Of a stretch of DNA of 64,000 nt, positions 46,673 to 59,442 are shown piece after piece (the first letter of the stretch is position 1; every line of letters begins with the position of its first letter). The stretch is from Sindora glabra (taxonomy: Eukaryota > Streptophyta > Magnoliopsida > Fabales > Fabaceae), in the NCBI GenBank assembly GCA_020226215.1, contig CM035232.1, positions 61,699,220-61,763,219 on the forward strand, in the 5' to 3' direction. The translations under genes and the position numbers were made by a program. The notes beneath the pieces were generated by a model. It ran no database searches. It was not told the origin of the DNA and saw nothing but the letters and a program-made list of their open reading frames with translations.

Positions 46673-47480
46673 TCATTTAAACATATCATATAAAATCGTA
46701 ATCAAGTGATTTCCTCTATAAGCAAGATCAAATAAGTTACTATAAGCAAGATCAAATAAGTTACAAACTAAGGCTTTAGAGTCACATTCTAATTGAACCT
46801 TTCTAAAATCATGATTCCACACAATCTGAAGATTAAAAAATTGCTCTCCAACACTCTGCAATAAATGCCAAACAACTTCCTAAAGATTTAGCAAAATTTG
46901 ATGGCCATTTCTCAATCATATTCCTAATGATTCCCCCACAACCATTAAATTAGGACCATACTTGGCAGCTCTATTTGTATTTGTCTTCACCCTACTTTCT
47001 AGAGAAGGCTCCCACTGGACATCTATCTTCCTTACCACTTAGCTTCCAATATTATGGCCAATAATATTAGCTTGTACCAACTGACTAGCATAGTTAACAA
47101 TAATGCTGACTAAGTTAGCAGGAAAAATAAATTCTGGTTGATGAATCGAATTATTTCTCAAAGCCCATAAAAACTAGCATGTCACCACTCAAGTTATACT
47201 TTTTGTAGCACACACTAGGTGTGCCTAACTTAGCATTACCACCCAAATTCAATTTACATCAGTCCAAAACTATATAAACACTAGACTCCATGATATAACT
47301 TAAGTCCATCAGCTTATTCCAATTGTGCTAAGCTCTAGGACATTTTTAAAGAATATGGATCATGATTTCTTCTTTATTGGTGCAAGCTTAGAAAAATAGA
47401 GATCCACATCCCCACTTACTTGTGCATTTATGGGTTAGTAAACCATTTTGAACATACTGTCAAATGAAGCATTTAATTCT
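46673..47480 (-). pseudogene. LINE 3'-end fragment (zf-RVT and RNase H), minus strand
   Basis: On the minus strand, 46861-46673 reads VGEQFFNLQIVWNHDFRKVQ, then LECDSKALVCNLFDLAY. This is the same RNase H segment as in the LINE at 43.1 kb (compare ELAWKKGIRKVWIELDS). Upstream frames near 46960-47260 and 47300-47480 fit the start of RNase H and the zf-RVT. The fragment has a 24-bp tandem duplication (46722-46769) that repeats SNLFDLAY. It is 5'-truncated and full of stops. Confidence 0.7.
46722..46769. repeat. 24-bp tandem duplication
   Basis: Two adjacent copies containing ATAAGCAAGATCAAATAAG lie inside the LINE fragment. Confidence 0.9.
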
Positions 47481-47504
47481 TTGGATAACTTGAAATTGCC
47501 ATAT

Positions 47505-48750
47505 TGATGAGAAAAATATTTACTATATTATTTTCTTATATTTCATGTCTCTTGGTATGTTATATTTGCTTAATTTTATAAAATTAGTCTTATTTTATAA
47601 TTTGAAATCAATTTTACAATGTTTTCAATTTATTCAATAAATGCTAGATTTTAACACTATTTTTATTTTTCAGCTATATCTTAGGCCTCTAGTATCATAT
47701 CAAGATGATTTTTTCCTGTTGAAAAGCTTAAAAAAAGATATATAATTTTTATTTTTTAGTTAAAGTCTAATTTTAGCTCCTTAAGGCCTTTATTTAACTA
47801 AGAAACTAAAGTCCTATTTTTGGCCCAATTGAGCTTGCTTTAATTTTTTAGCTATATTTGGAGATACAGAGGTCCAATTAATGTGAAACCAGTACCCAAA
47901 TCTTCATAAGACCTAGCTCTACAAGTTTTATGTTGATGGTTTACCAAATTACATTGTTTAAGTAATCTCATATTGGTTGGAAGTTAGACTTGTGGGATCT
48001 CACTATTGTAAATTTTAGAATTAATTACTTTGCAAAAATAAGTTTTAAGTTTCTAGAAATTAGAAAGGCCTTATTGTTATAATCCTAAAAGACATAAAAT
48101 TTAAGTCTAATAAGATTTTAGAGTAATTAAGTCAAATATAAAGGCAAGAATAAAATTAGACTTAAAGATTCACTCTAGATAGCAACATAGTTTTCTTTCT
48201 TTTTCTTCTTCTTCTAGTTTGTGTTCTCTAGCCATAGAAGGTTGAATTTGGAGTTGACTTAAGGATTTTGAAGCTCTCTTTTTCTGAATTATAAGATCAT
48301 GATTTGTAATATTAACTTTCTCTAGTTAGTTTTCCTTTTTCCCTAATTACTTGTATTAATTTCTTAAAATTACATATGTTAGATATTGATTTAGTATAAT
48401 TTGTATTCATCCTTATTATTTCTGAATTTTTGGCATTTTAATATTGAATTATGGTTAGTAAATCACAATTTTATACATAGAGATAGAAGGTTGAGAAATT
48501 AATTTGGAGGTTTCTAATTTAATTTCTCAATTTAACCGAATTCTATTTTTAAGTCAATTTCAATCTAGCTTAAAGATTTTAATGATTGCTTAATTTAGCT
48601 AATATTAATTAATCAAATCCTAGATAGTTATCTAGCATAGAGTTTATGAATTATTGTAGGAATTTTGAGTAATTCAAGGTTGAAAAATTAATTAGAAAAG
48701 CCATATATCAATTAATTCATAATTAATCCACATAAAAGCTATCAAATCCA
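47505..48750 (+). mobile_element. LTR-like repeat, family A, copy 1
   Basis: It begins TGATGAGAAAAATATTTACT and aligns by eye over more than 1 kb with 59443-60650, including AATTTTATAxAATxxGxCTT, TTCAATAAAT.CTAGATTTT, the GATTTTAGAGTAATTA/TTTTAGAATAATTA block and AATCCACA.AA..AGCTATCA. The TGAT start and overall look fit LTRs of Ty3/gypsy elements, but no primer site or coding region is attached. It is cut off at its right end by the gypsy LTR fragment at 48758. Confidence 0.55.
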
Positions 48751-48757
48751 TATAAAG

Positions 48758-48949
48758 GTAAGCAATGGCACAATCGGAATAAGCTTGCATAATGATTTAT
48801 TCATACAACTTATATTTGAATCATTTGGAAATTGCATACTCCTTGCAAGCATATCATACTTGTATGTGAAACATTGCATTAGACATGTTTAAAGGGGTTT
48901 GGTAATGACTTCATATACCAGTCATGTGCTCAAGGTATAGGTCATGACA
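48758..48949 (+). repeat. Gypsy 5' LTR, truncated to its 3' end
   Basis: Aligns with 58394-58595. The part upstream is missing, replaced by family A. Confidence 0.7.
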
Positions 48950-48953
48950 AAAT

Positions 48954-48965
48954 TGGTATCCGAGC
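48954..48965 (+). promoter_or_regulatory. Primer-binding site of the gypsy element
   Basis: TGGTATCCGAGC lies 4 nt after the LTR end. One mismatch to the tRNA-Met consensus. Confidence 0.75.
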
Positions 48966-50936
48966 AAGGTCTAGGGCAAAATAAGGTATTTTATTTGAAA
49001 TCATAAAGTAGAAATTTTTAACTATTTGAGTAAGTGATATGAATGCACTAAGCCTTGATAGTGTGTCGATAACTGTCAAAAGAGGAATAGGAAGATTTCT
49101 CCTTTTTTCTTTCATACATTAAGATCTTTATGGGCCATTTTCACCCATGAGTAGCCAAGGATAATTAAAGTGAGTGCTTTTCAATCCCTAATTTAATTGA
49201 TATTTTTTAACATATTAAAACCTCTATTGTAAATATTTGCCACGATTGAATTGTTATGACAAGGAGTATAAATTGAAAGTTTGAATTAATAAAGGGATTT
49301 AATAAATATCCTTTTTTTATGCATTTATGCCTTAAGAAGGCTTGATGAATATGGATATATGCTTTGCTTATACATACATTTGCTTGGAAAAGTTTTTATT
49401 TCCATATTATTAGTGAATAATTACATCTTGTATTTTATTTTATTTTATTCTTAGTAATGATGCAAGTTATCATTAAGATAAATTAATAGCAGGCTGAGTT
49501 AACTTGCTATTGATGTATTCAGGACAATAATAATTTTGTAAGAATACTTCATTAAAGATATGGCCTATCGAGAGAGAATCAAACCTTAAAACTAGCTTAA
49601 AGGTATTAAGATCTTGAGATGCCTAGAAATAGACCATATCTTTGCTAAATAAATTTTTATATACATTTCATGCATGAGAATAATTAGAACAAATTATAAA
49701 TCTTGATGGGAAATTTAGGAGTCTATAAGATGTATCAAGTGTTTTAGTTATCTAACAGTATTGTGATTAAGCTAGAAGATTATACTATGTATCAGATACA
49801 AGGTATGGCTTTTCTCTTAGTAGTGGTCATGAGTTGGTGAATTGTAACTATTATTATAGAAATTAGTAGGGTTTGTTATGTAGAACAAAAATTCTATTTG
49901 TAAGAAGATAGTTTAATAGGATTGAAATCTTGGAGCATGATGAAATGTGAAATTTCAATTAGGAAGGATGAGATTTTAAGGAATATGTAGCATGCTTGAG
50001 TATAAGAGTAAAACACTAGAAAATAAAATAATTGTTAAGTAAGTACATTATTTATTCAAATTATATAGGTCGCATGGTCTTGCTTAAATGGTCATATTAG
50101 TGAATGTTTTATCATGTTACAACTTAGGTTAATTTAATGATTTATGATGATCTAATACTAGGTTAATATACATAAAGTAATATATTGATAAGCTCAAGTG
50201 GTTAGTTAACCTATGGGTAAGAGTGAGGTATCAAAAAGATGAAAGGAAACCATTAATGCTACCATTTAGGTAGATATTATTGATTATGCTTAGTTAGAGT
50301 GATTTTTTAGGTTTATGTAGTTAACTACATTATTGACTATAGATGTTAAAGTTGCTCCTTGGACACCTATAGTCAATTATGGCCTTATTTCTAAACATTA
50401 TTATAAGATTTAATATTTTTAAAGATATTACACATACTTATTCATATAAAATGAAGTTGGATGGTAAGAAATATGCGAAATGGAGATGAAAAGAATTAGT
50501 AAAGGCAATTATACTGGTTAAAAAGGAAAGGATATAAGAAAATGGCTTAATGTATTATGAAACCCTGAAGTTTTAGATTTTAATACTTGTTTTTGTATTG
50601 ATAAGTGTAATATAGTTTTATGTACAAACACATGTAAGAACATGCTTAAAGCTATCTAAAGAGAGGTTAGAGGTGATATAATACTAATGTGACATAAAGC
50701 TTTGATGTTTGGATTTAATATTTTCATTTTATGTATCAATCACTTAGATCCCTTATTGGTAGTTGTACAGGAGGAAGGTTAGATATGATTTAATTTATAT
50801 ATAACAAATTAAACCAAAATTTTTAGGTTTTTAAATTATTGTTAAATTAATGAGATGTATATAACTTTTTTACTTATGAGTATAAGGTATGAATGTTTAC
50901 ACTGTGGAATTTGAAATTTGAAGCATTTGGTTAGAT
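48966..50936 (+). other. Gypsy interior, left part, no domain recognised
   Basis: No frame above about 60 codons. A weak MKLDGKKYAKWR phrase near 50450 recalls gag openings of copia type, but the rest does not support it. Confidence 0.4.
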
Positions 50937-50941
50937 ATCAT

Positions 50942-52594
50942 TGTTGGTGTGTGTCCTAGAATCAATCATATAGATAAATGAAGTTATACACAATGTATTA
51001 TATTTTATTTTAGGTAATTTAATTATTATATTTTATTTTTATAATTTTATTATTATTATGCGCAATTTATAACTTAATATAATAATTATCCTTGGAATAG
51101 CTTCACTATTCCTGAAATACTCCTAGTCAAGTATTATTATGAAAAAGATAGTAATAATACATCGAGACTAGCATGTATAGTGACTGATGATTACAAATCA
51201 TGGATATATGATATCAAGTTAATACATAAGTACATTGCTAGTTAACAATGTACTGGATTGACCCACTATGAGAATATTACATGGATAGACGTGTTATAAG
51301 TTATTCTCATATGATCACAAATATACATAAACCTTTACACTGAAGTAACTACGGTTCCCTACATGAGGAATTACTCACTTTAATATTGTCCTATATCACA
51401 TTTAATTAAGATGACAAGTAGGGCATTGATTGGGTGTGTCATAAATTGTGCAGAGGGAAGTGAGTGATGTAGATGGGATTTTATTACTCTTCTATAAAAG
51501 AGAAATATCTTTGGGCCCCTTGATTGAGTGAGACATAGAAATGCATGACCATGCTCAATTGAATTAATATGTGATATTAATCATTTATTTTAAGTCTACT
51601 CGATATCAAGAAATATAAATTGAACGTTGACAAGGATGATACATTTCATACCTCTAGTTTAATTTGGATATTATTACAAAAAGGTTATGATGCAAAACGT
51701 TGATCATGTATTAGGTGGATGTCGAATCATAGACATTCTTACTACTTAAGTGGCAGTGATGTATTGCTAGATACTGCTTACTGTCTATGGCTCAATAATG
51801 AGTCATTGTCAACGTAGTAAGAACCTACAAGGTCACACAAAAAGGAGTAGGAATAAGATAATAATTAATTAGACTTTAATTATATTAACATCTAATTAAT
51901 TGGACTTATTTTCGTGCATATATATATTATTAAGAATAATAAATTCACATAATATATATATTATGTAATATTATTTGATATTAAAGTAATATCAAATAAT
52001 TATGTTATCAGATATTAGATAAATATATTATGAGATAATATTATTTTGATATTTGATAACTATATGCAATTATCTAATATTAAGATATTTATATTATGAG
52101 ATAATATTATATAATGTTAGATAATTAATAGATAAGTCATATCTCTCCTCATTATCTTTAAGATAAGGATAAAATGAGTTGTTAAGTGTGATTAAGATTT
52201 TAGAAGCATTATCCTAGTAGGACTAGGATTGTGGCTTGCCTAAGTTCTATAAAAAGGGGATTAAGGGCAGCACATTAGAGATACGCTCATAGGCTTCCTT
52301 AAACCTTAAATCACTCAGAAAACATCAAAATCTCAATTCCTAGAGAGAGAAACATATCCTAGCATATTCATGGAGGGCGAGAGGTCATTGTTCACTCCGT
52401 GTGGATACCGTAGAGACACTGTACCTTCCGGTCGACGTTTGATTTATTCGCTCTCAAGTTTTGATTAGTAGAAATATGAGTGCCCAATAGGTAAAATCCT
52501 AATAATTGATTTATACTTTTTGCATGGATCTTAGGTAGAATTTGGATCAAAATTTTTGAAATTCCGCTGCATGTAATAATCTCAATTCCTAACA
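50942..52594 (+). mobile_element. Solo LTR of the copia family (1653 bp, plus strand)
   Basis: Same start (TGTTGGTGTGTGTCCTAG) and end (CCTAACA) as the LTRs at 31340 and 39135. Flanked by a perfect 5-bp target duplication ATCAT (50937-50941 and 52595-52599). It lies inside the gypsy interior. The TA microsatellite is much shorter here. Confidence 0.95.
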
Positions 52595-52599
52595 ATCAT

Positions 52600-54686
52600 T
52601 ACTAAAACTTATTTGTTTAAGCTTAAAAGTGTTTCATGGTATTAGATGTTATACTTAAATGGTGTAAAGATACATGAGAGAAATAAATGAGCATGATATA
52701 TTAGGAATTGATTAATAGGAATCAATTGATTATGAAAAGCCTAGGTGGTTAAAGTAAATGTAATCTAGCTATTTTGTTTATAATGAAATAAGCAAAATAA
52801 CAACAGGTCTACTGGGTAAAGATGAAATGATTATTCTAATAACCAATTTATTATACTTGAAAAGAAGTAACAAAGTATAATAAAAAAGTGGGTAATAAAA
52901 TTAAATGGAGAAAAGGAACTAAATAACTCATGTTTAAACTTAGTAGGATGTGGAAAGTTGATAAAAGATATGCTTAAAGCTAAGTAATCTAGTCATAGTT
53001 ACATTACAGATGAATAAGGGAATAGAGATAAAAGATTTAAGCTTTAAAGTTATATCTAACTGAATGGGGTAGTGTATGATGGTGTCAAGAAACCCATAAA
53101 TTCTTGTTATAGCAAATCAGACATTGAATGTCTTGAACATCTAGCATTGGACCTTAGAGAATTTGAATGAGATAGAATTATTCCACCAAATTAACTTATA
53201 ATGAAAAAACCAAGTATATGTAAATTGAAGTTTGTATAGTATAGTTTGTGTTAAACTTAGGGCCTAGAAGATAAGAACTTTTGTTCTTAAATGTTATACA
53301 ACATTGTGAATTCCAAATCTATGGTAGGAACTAACAAATCTATTTTTGAATTGCAACATTGTGACTACCTATATACATTGATTATCTATTTGTACCCTTA
53401 TACTATAGTGTTCAAAGGTAACTTAAAAGATTCCTTCTCTTTGAAAATAAGAATTAGTTTTGGTTTTAAAAATATTTTGCATAACCTATTACTTAAGAAA
53501 AATTATATTTGGGAAGTAAGCTTAAGTAAACAAATGAATTATAACTACCTATATCAATAATTGTTATGCATATTATATTAGGTGGATGAAAGAATGCATG
53601 GCAATAATGTTTGAGTTTTATTAATTTTCTCTTTTGATATATGTCTGTCCATGTTAGGTAATGATGTGGAAATTATGACGATTGTACGTAAACTAAAACT
53701 TTATTGCACCTATATAGAGGAGGTGTGGTCTATGTTAAAACTTGTATTTGTATGCTCTATGACAAATGAACTTGAATGTTTCATGATGAAGTCCAATATT
53801 ATATGGAAAAAAAATAATTTTTGTTAGGAAAAAAACCCTTGATGACTCTTGTGATTAAGGATATTTAGGACTTGGATTGTATGACTAAGTAGTTAGTAAT
53901 AGGATTTTAATTCCCTTGTAACATCAATAATAGTGTAGTGGTATTTTCTAGGCTAAGTATGTAGATTAAAAATTGAAATTGCATCATAATAGCAAATAAC
54001 CACAAATTTTTTGCTATTCATAAGTTGCTTAACATTGATATATCCATTTGTAAACTAGAAACAAGTTATATTCATTCTTATCAATACTTATATGCTTATG
54101 GCATTAGGGGCAATAGCTTTTTTGTATGCTTACTTGATAAGGCCTATTCAATTTAGGAGAAAAATGGGTTTGATTACAAGATGAAAGAAAATATCGATTG
54201 GTAATCTTATTAGGTGTTATGCCTTTGAAACTAAATTATTGAACCATGAGATTAGAAAAATGCTAGTGTCATGTTAAAACTTAATGAATATGAAATGACA
54301 ATATGGGTAGTACATAACTAACTTGGTATTGACTTTGCTTGTACACATTTAGGTTATCAAACCTACCACTAATGGATACTAAAGTTAACTACTCAGTACA
54401 CAAGCTCTATAGTATTGTGATAAAGGTAATACTATGGTATGTAGAGCAACTAGAAATTAATAAGGTCAATGGTGGGTAGGTTAACTTTCAAGAAATCTAG
54501 AGAATCTAAGCTAATTTGCTTAAGAAAAATATTTGATTATTGAATGAAAACCAATAGTGCATGAGCTTTGAGGATTAATGTTAAATGTGAGACTTACATC
54601 TAAACTAAGTCAATAGGATGCCATAAATAAATGGTGCATAAGGTACCTATCAAATTCAAGGATGAATTGATTTTAAGAGGCAATAT
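52600..54686 (+). other. Gypsy interior, right part
   Basis: It includes an 89-codon frame (53291-53560) without recognisable domain. The last 60 bases before 54687 hold the conserved pre-LTR segment described above. Confidence 0.45.
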
Positions 54687-57600
54687 TGTTACACCTCTAA
54701 AGTTTAATATATTATATATACATTAACAAGTGATATTCTCTATAGAATGTTAAATTTATATTGTGAGAGGAGTGATTAATTAGTTAATTGTGATGATGAA
54801 AACAAGAAACGATGATTCCATATGGACAAAATTAATTCCAATAAGGAAAAAGCGAATAACATATAAAGAAAATAGAATTAATTAATTAAATAAGTTTTGG
54901 ATGGAACATTAGGGTAAATAGAAATAAATTATTTAGATTAGGCTTGAAAAAGAAATTTTGAAAGGCTTAGTAAAGGAAAAATACTTTGAATAAAAGAATT
55001 AAAAGTTACAAATAATTAGAAGTGAGAATGTAAGTATAAAAAAATATTTAAGGAAAATGATGAAAATGCTCCTACGCTTTAATAAACCTTAAAATTAACC
55101 TAAAATCTCTATTTTCCTTACTCAAACCTTAATCCTTATCTCCCTTACTCTTCATCTTCTCTTTCTTTCCTTTTTTCATGATTCTTCTTTAATCAAGCAA
55201 TTAGTTATTAAATCTTCATTAAATTCTTCCTACAATCAAGGTAAGACTTCCATGGCAACTAGAATCTTCATGGGTTTCTTTAAACTTGGATAAATTTAGA
55301 TAATTGATCAAAAAAGGAAAAAAATAAACCTTAATGAGAAATATTTGGATTTTAAGTGATTAAGGCCAAAAGATGTTAACTCTAGCTTCTTGAATCTTCC
55401 TTTTATTTTAAGTGAGTGAATATTCTAGCTTAGTCCTTGATTTCCTAAGAATTTAGGTATTGGTAGAAAAGCTAACAATTTTTTGTATCTCAAGAAATCT
55501 TGAGTTAATAGTGAAATGAATGGAATTTAATAATGTAAGTAACTTAAAGTAGGTTCCTATTAGAGGTATTAATGAAATGGTAAGCTTAGAATGGGGTATG
55601 AATGAGTTTGAAGAGATGTAAAAGTCCACTATGGCTAGTAGTTTTATTATGAGAATTCTATATAAATCCAGCAAAATGGCTGCCTATCATGTATGAAATG
55701 ATTAATTATTGTATTAGGCTTTTGCCAAGATTCCTTTCTAGTAGCAAACAACTAGTTGTTAATGTTAGGAATTCGGATTATCACATGCAACGGAATTTTA
55801 AAATTTTGATCCGAATTCTACCTAGGATCCATGCAAAAAGCATAAGTCAATGATTAGGGTTTTACCTATTGGGCATTCGTGTTTCTACTGATCAAAACTT
55901 GAGAGCGGATGAATCAAACGCCGGTCGGAAGGTACAGTGTCTCTACGGTATCCACACGGAGTGAACAATGACCTCTCACCCTCCACACGTCTGCTAGGAT
56001 GCGTTTTTCTCTCTAAGAATTAGGATTGGATGTTTTTTGAGTGATTTAGGGTTTGTATGGAAGCTTAAAACGTCATTATTGAGTGCTGCCCTCAAGTCCC
56101 CTTTTATAGAACTTAGGTAAGCCATAATCCTAGTCCTACTAGGATAATGCTTCCAAAATCCTAATCACACTTAACAACTCATCTTATCCTTATCCTAGAG
56201 ATAATGGGAAGAGATAGGACTTATCTATTAATTATCTAATATTAGATAATAATATTATCTCATAATATAAATATCTTAATATTAGATAATTGCATATAGT
56301 TATCAAATATCAAAATAATATTATCTCATAATATATTTATCTAATATCTAATAAGATAATTACTTGATATTACTTTAATATCAAATAATATCACATAATA
56401 TATATATATATATAAAAAGTGAATTTATTATTCTTAATAATATATATATGCACGAAAATAAGTCCAATTAATTGGATATTAATATAATTAAAGTTCAATT
56501 AATTATTGTCTTATTCCTACTCCTTTTGTGAGACCTTGTAGGTTCTTACTACGTTGACAATGACTTATTATTGAGCCATAGACAGCGAGCGGTATCTAGC
56601 AATACATCACTGCCACTTAAATAGTAGAAATGTCTGTGATTCAACATCCACCTAATACATGATCAACATTATGCATCATAACCCTTTTGTAATAATATCC
56701 AAATTGAACTAGAGGCATGGAATGTGTCATCCTCATCAATGTTCAATTTAAATTTCTTGATGCTGAGTAGACTTAAAATAAATAATTAATATCACATATT
56801 AATTTAATTGAGCATGGCCATGCATTTCTAAGTCTCACTCAATCAAGGGGCCCAAGGATATTTCTCTTTTATACAAGAGTAACAAAATCCCATTTACATC
56901 ACTCACTTCCCTCTACACGATTTATGACACACCCAATCAATGCCCTACTTGTCATCCTGATTAAAGGTGACATAGGACAATATTAAAGTGAATAATTCTT
57001 CATGTAGGGAATCGTAGTGACTTCAGGTCAAAGGTTTATGTGTAGTTGTGATATATGAGAATAACTTATGACACGTTTATCCATGCAATATTCTCATAGT
57101 GGGTCAGTCCAGTACATTGTTCACTAGCAATGTACTCATGTATTGACTTGATATCACATATCCATGATTCGTAATCATCAGTCACTATACATGTTAGTCT
57201 CGATGTATTATTACTATCCTTTTCGTAATAATACTTGACTAGGGACATTTTAGGAATAGCAAAGCTATTCCAAGGATAATTATTATATTAAGTTATAAAT
57301 TGCGCATAATAATAATAAAATAAAATATAATAATTAAATTACCTAAAATAAAATATAATACATTATGTATAACTTCAATCATCTATATGATTGGTTCTAG
57401 GACATACACCAACAGTTAAAGCTTTAACAGTTGACCATTACTCCTTTTTTTGCATAATTAAAGGGTACGATCACTCTAAGGGTTACGTAATTAAGGCAAA
57501 GATAAACATACTCAATTAGAGAATAATGTTAATCATATAAACATCAAGGGCCAAAACGTAAACTTTTAGTGGATAAAAAGGAAAATTAATATAACATTTC

Positions 57601-58595
57601 TTATTTATTTAATTTTATTTCTTGTGATGAGATGATGATAATTGCTATAAATAGTGTTATTAAAAATCATGAGACCATGCATTGAAGGCATAGGAATGTT
57701 GTTGCACATTGGAAATGTTGTTATGAATCTTTAGAAGACCTTTATGCTATGTATTTGATTTGACTATGCACTAAGGCATACGTATATTTATGATGAAATT
57801 GTAGAATCATATGATGGGGGTGCAATAATTACTTAGAATTCGGATTTGGGGGAATTAGTTCATGGAAGCTATAAGGTTAACCGAAGAGGAATAAGGATAG
57901 AATTTATGAAGAATATAATATTGACCAAGAGTCATAAGGATTTTTTTTACTTTTTTATTGATTTTATTAATTGTAATAAGGATTGTGCATTATGATGTAT
58001 TCTTTACTAATTATGTTGGTATTACAATATGATTATGCATAATTTACTATGATGATATGAAATCTTTAAGGGATAGACAAGTCTAGCAATGGTAACCACC
58101 AAGAGTGGTTAAGCTAACACTTGTTTAAGGTTATGGCATAAAAGCATGGATGTTAGTTAAAGTGGGACCTAATCATTTAATTGAATATGCATAAGTATAG
58201 GTAAATTTAAGTTTGTTTCCATATAACTTGAAATTATGATATTTTACAAATCTCTAAATATTTACTCACTAAGTTTTAGAAATCCATTCTTTTCCTTTCT
58301 CTATTTATTTTCTTAGGTACCATTCCCTTTAAGTGTCTAGCTACTATTAGATGGGATGAAAATGGGTTCGTACTAGAACTTTGGCATAAAGGTATATATT
58401 GGGTCAATTAGAACAAGCTTGCCTGATAATTCTTCCATACACCTTATATTTAAATCATTTGTAAATTGTATACTCTTGCAAGAATAGCACACTTGTATGT
58501 GAAACATTACATTAGACATGTTTAAAAGAGGCTAGTGGATGGTCACTTGTTGTGACTTCCTACGTCAATCATTTTCTTTAGAGATGGTCGTGACA
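54687..58595 (+). repeat. Gypsy 3' LTR, split by an inverted solo copia LTR
   Basis: Without the insertion (55763-57414 plus a 5-bp duplication) this LTR is about 2252 bp. Its C/T-rich segment with CTTACTC, CTTCATCTTCTCTTTC and CAATCAAGGTAA (about 55110-55250) recurs at 63080-63160. Confidence 0.7.
55763..57414 (-). mobile_element. Solo LTR of the copia family (1652 bp, minus strand)
   Basis: The reverse complement starts TGTTGGTGTATGTCCTAG and ends CCTAACA. Perfect 5-bp target duplication GTTAA (55758-55762 and 57415-57419). It is inserted in the gypsy 3' LTR in opposite orientation to the other copies. It carries an open frame of 60 codons on its minus strand (57248-57066), see findings. 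Confidence 0.95.
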
Positions 58596-59442
58596 TTTAA
58601 GATTAGACAAAGTAAAAGCTATTTAGTGTTTTGGATCATTAGATAAGCTTTGGCCTCCAAATTAAGCAAGATCTAAATCATTGGAACCCTATGGGGTAGC
58701 CTAAAAACATTTTAAATGGAAAAATACCCTTGTTCACTTAGGTAATATGTCATATCATGTCTCCAAGGGTAAAAGGTAGCAATTTAGTATTCATATTTTT
58801 TTTAAAGGTAGATTGCATAAGTAATTGTCATTTTTAGTTAAAAAGATTTTCATTATCATTCAATTTGATTTTGAGAATTTACTTTTATAAATTTACTCTT
58901 AATTTGATTCTCATTTGTTTCTCTATTCTTTCATGATTATTAATTACTTAAACAATATGATAAATAAGACCTATTAGTTTATTATCTTCTATAACCTATA
59001 GCTAGGCAATTGATTATGATTAATTTTTGCTTATAAAATTGATATGATTATTCGTTTGAAGTTGTGCATTGATTCTTACTTGCAAGATTATTGAACATAT
59101 AAGGAAAAAAAAGAATAAACTAGTAATTTTTGCTTATAAAGTTGTTGTTTCAATCTTAGCCACATTTTGAATACTTAATGATATTACTAGATATAGATGT
59201 TTTATTTAAATCAAAATTAGTAGTAAGGGATTAATTTAGGTGCTTATCTTGAATTAATTAACATTAGGGACATTATGAAAGAGTTGCTTCAAGGTGTCTA
59301 GGCAATTCTTATAGATTACTATTATCTTAAAGGTAATCATTGGCTAAGTTATCAAATTAGGAGTAACTAATTTGGTGTCTCTAATAAATTAATGAATTTA
59401 AGATAGGAACATCCCTTGAAAAGAAGTTTTCATTAATGCAGT
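58596..59442. other. Sequence between the gypsy LTR and family A copy 2
   Basis: AT-rich, no coding content seen. 59350-59440 (AGATAGGAAC..CCCTTG) looks like the margin of another element. Confidence 0.4.

Larger units (their letters stand above)
48758..58595 (+). mobile_element. Degraded Ty3/gypsy retrotransposon with two nested solo LTRs
   Basis: The left LTR survives only as its last 190 bp (to 48949, ending TCATGACA). A primer site follows at 48954-48965 (TGGTATCCGAGC). The right LTR begins at 54687 (TGTTACACCTC) straight after AAATTCAAGGATGAATTGAT and TTTTAAGAGGCAATAT, the gag-pol tail and polypurine region typical of plant gypsy chromoviruses. It ends at 58595 (GTCGTGACA). Right and left LTR ends match (ACTTGTATGTGAAACATT, CATTAGACATGTTTAAA). 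The interior has no recognisable gag or pol, so it is either very decayed or non-autonomous. Confidence 0.7.

Noticed and set aside
50440..50930. Copia-like gag (MKLDGKKYAKWR) inside the gypsy interior
   Set aside because: Only one short phrase fits; the following sequence does not support a gag domain in any frame.
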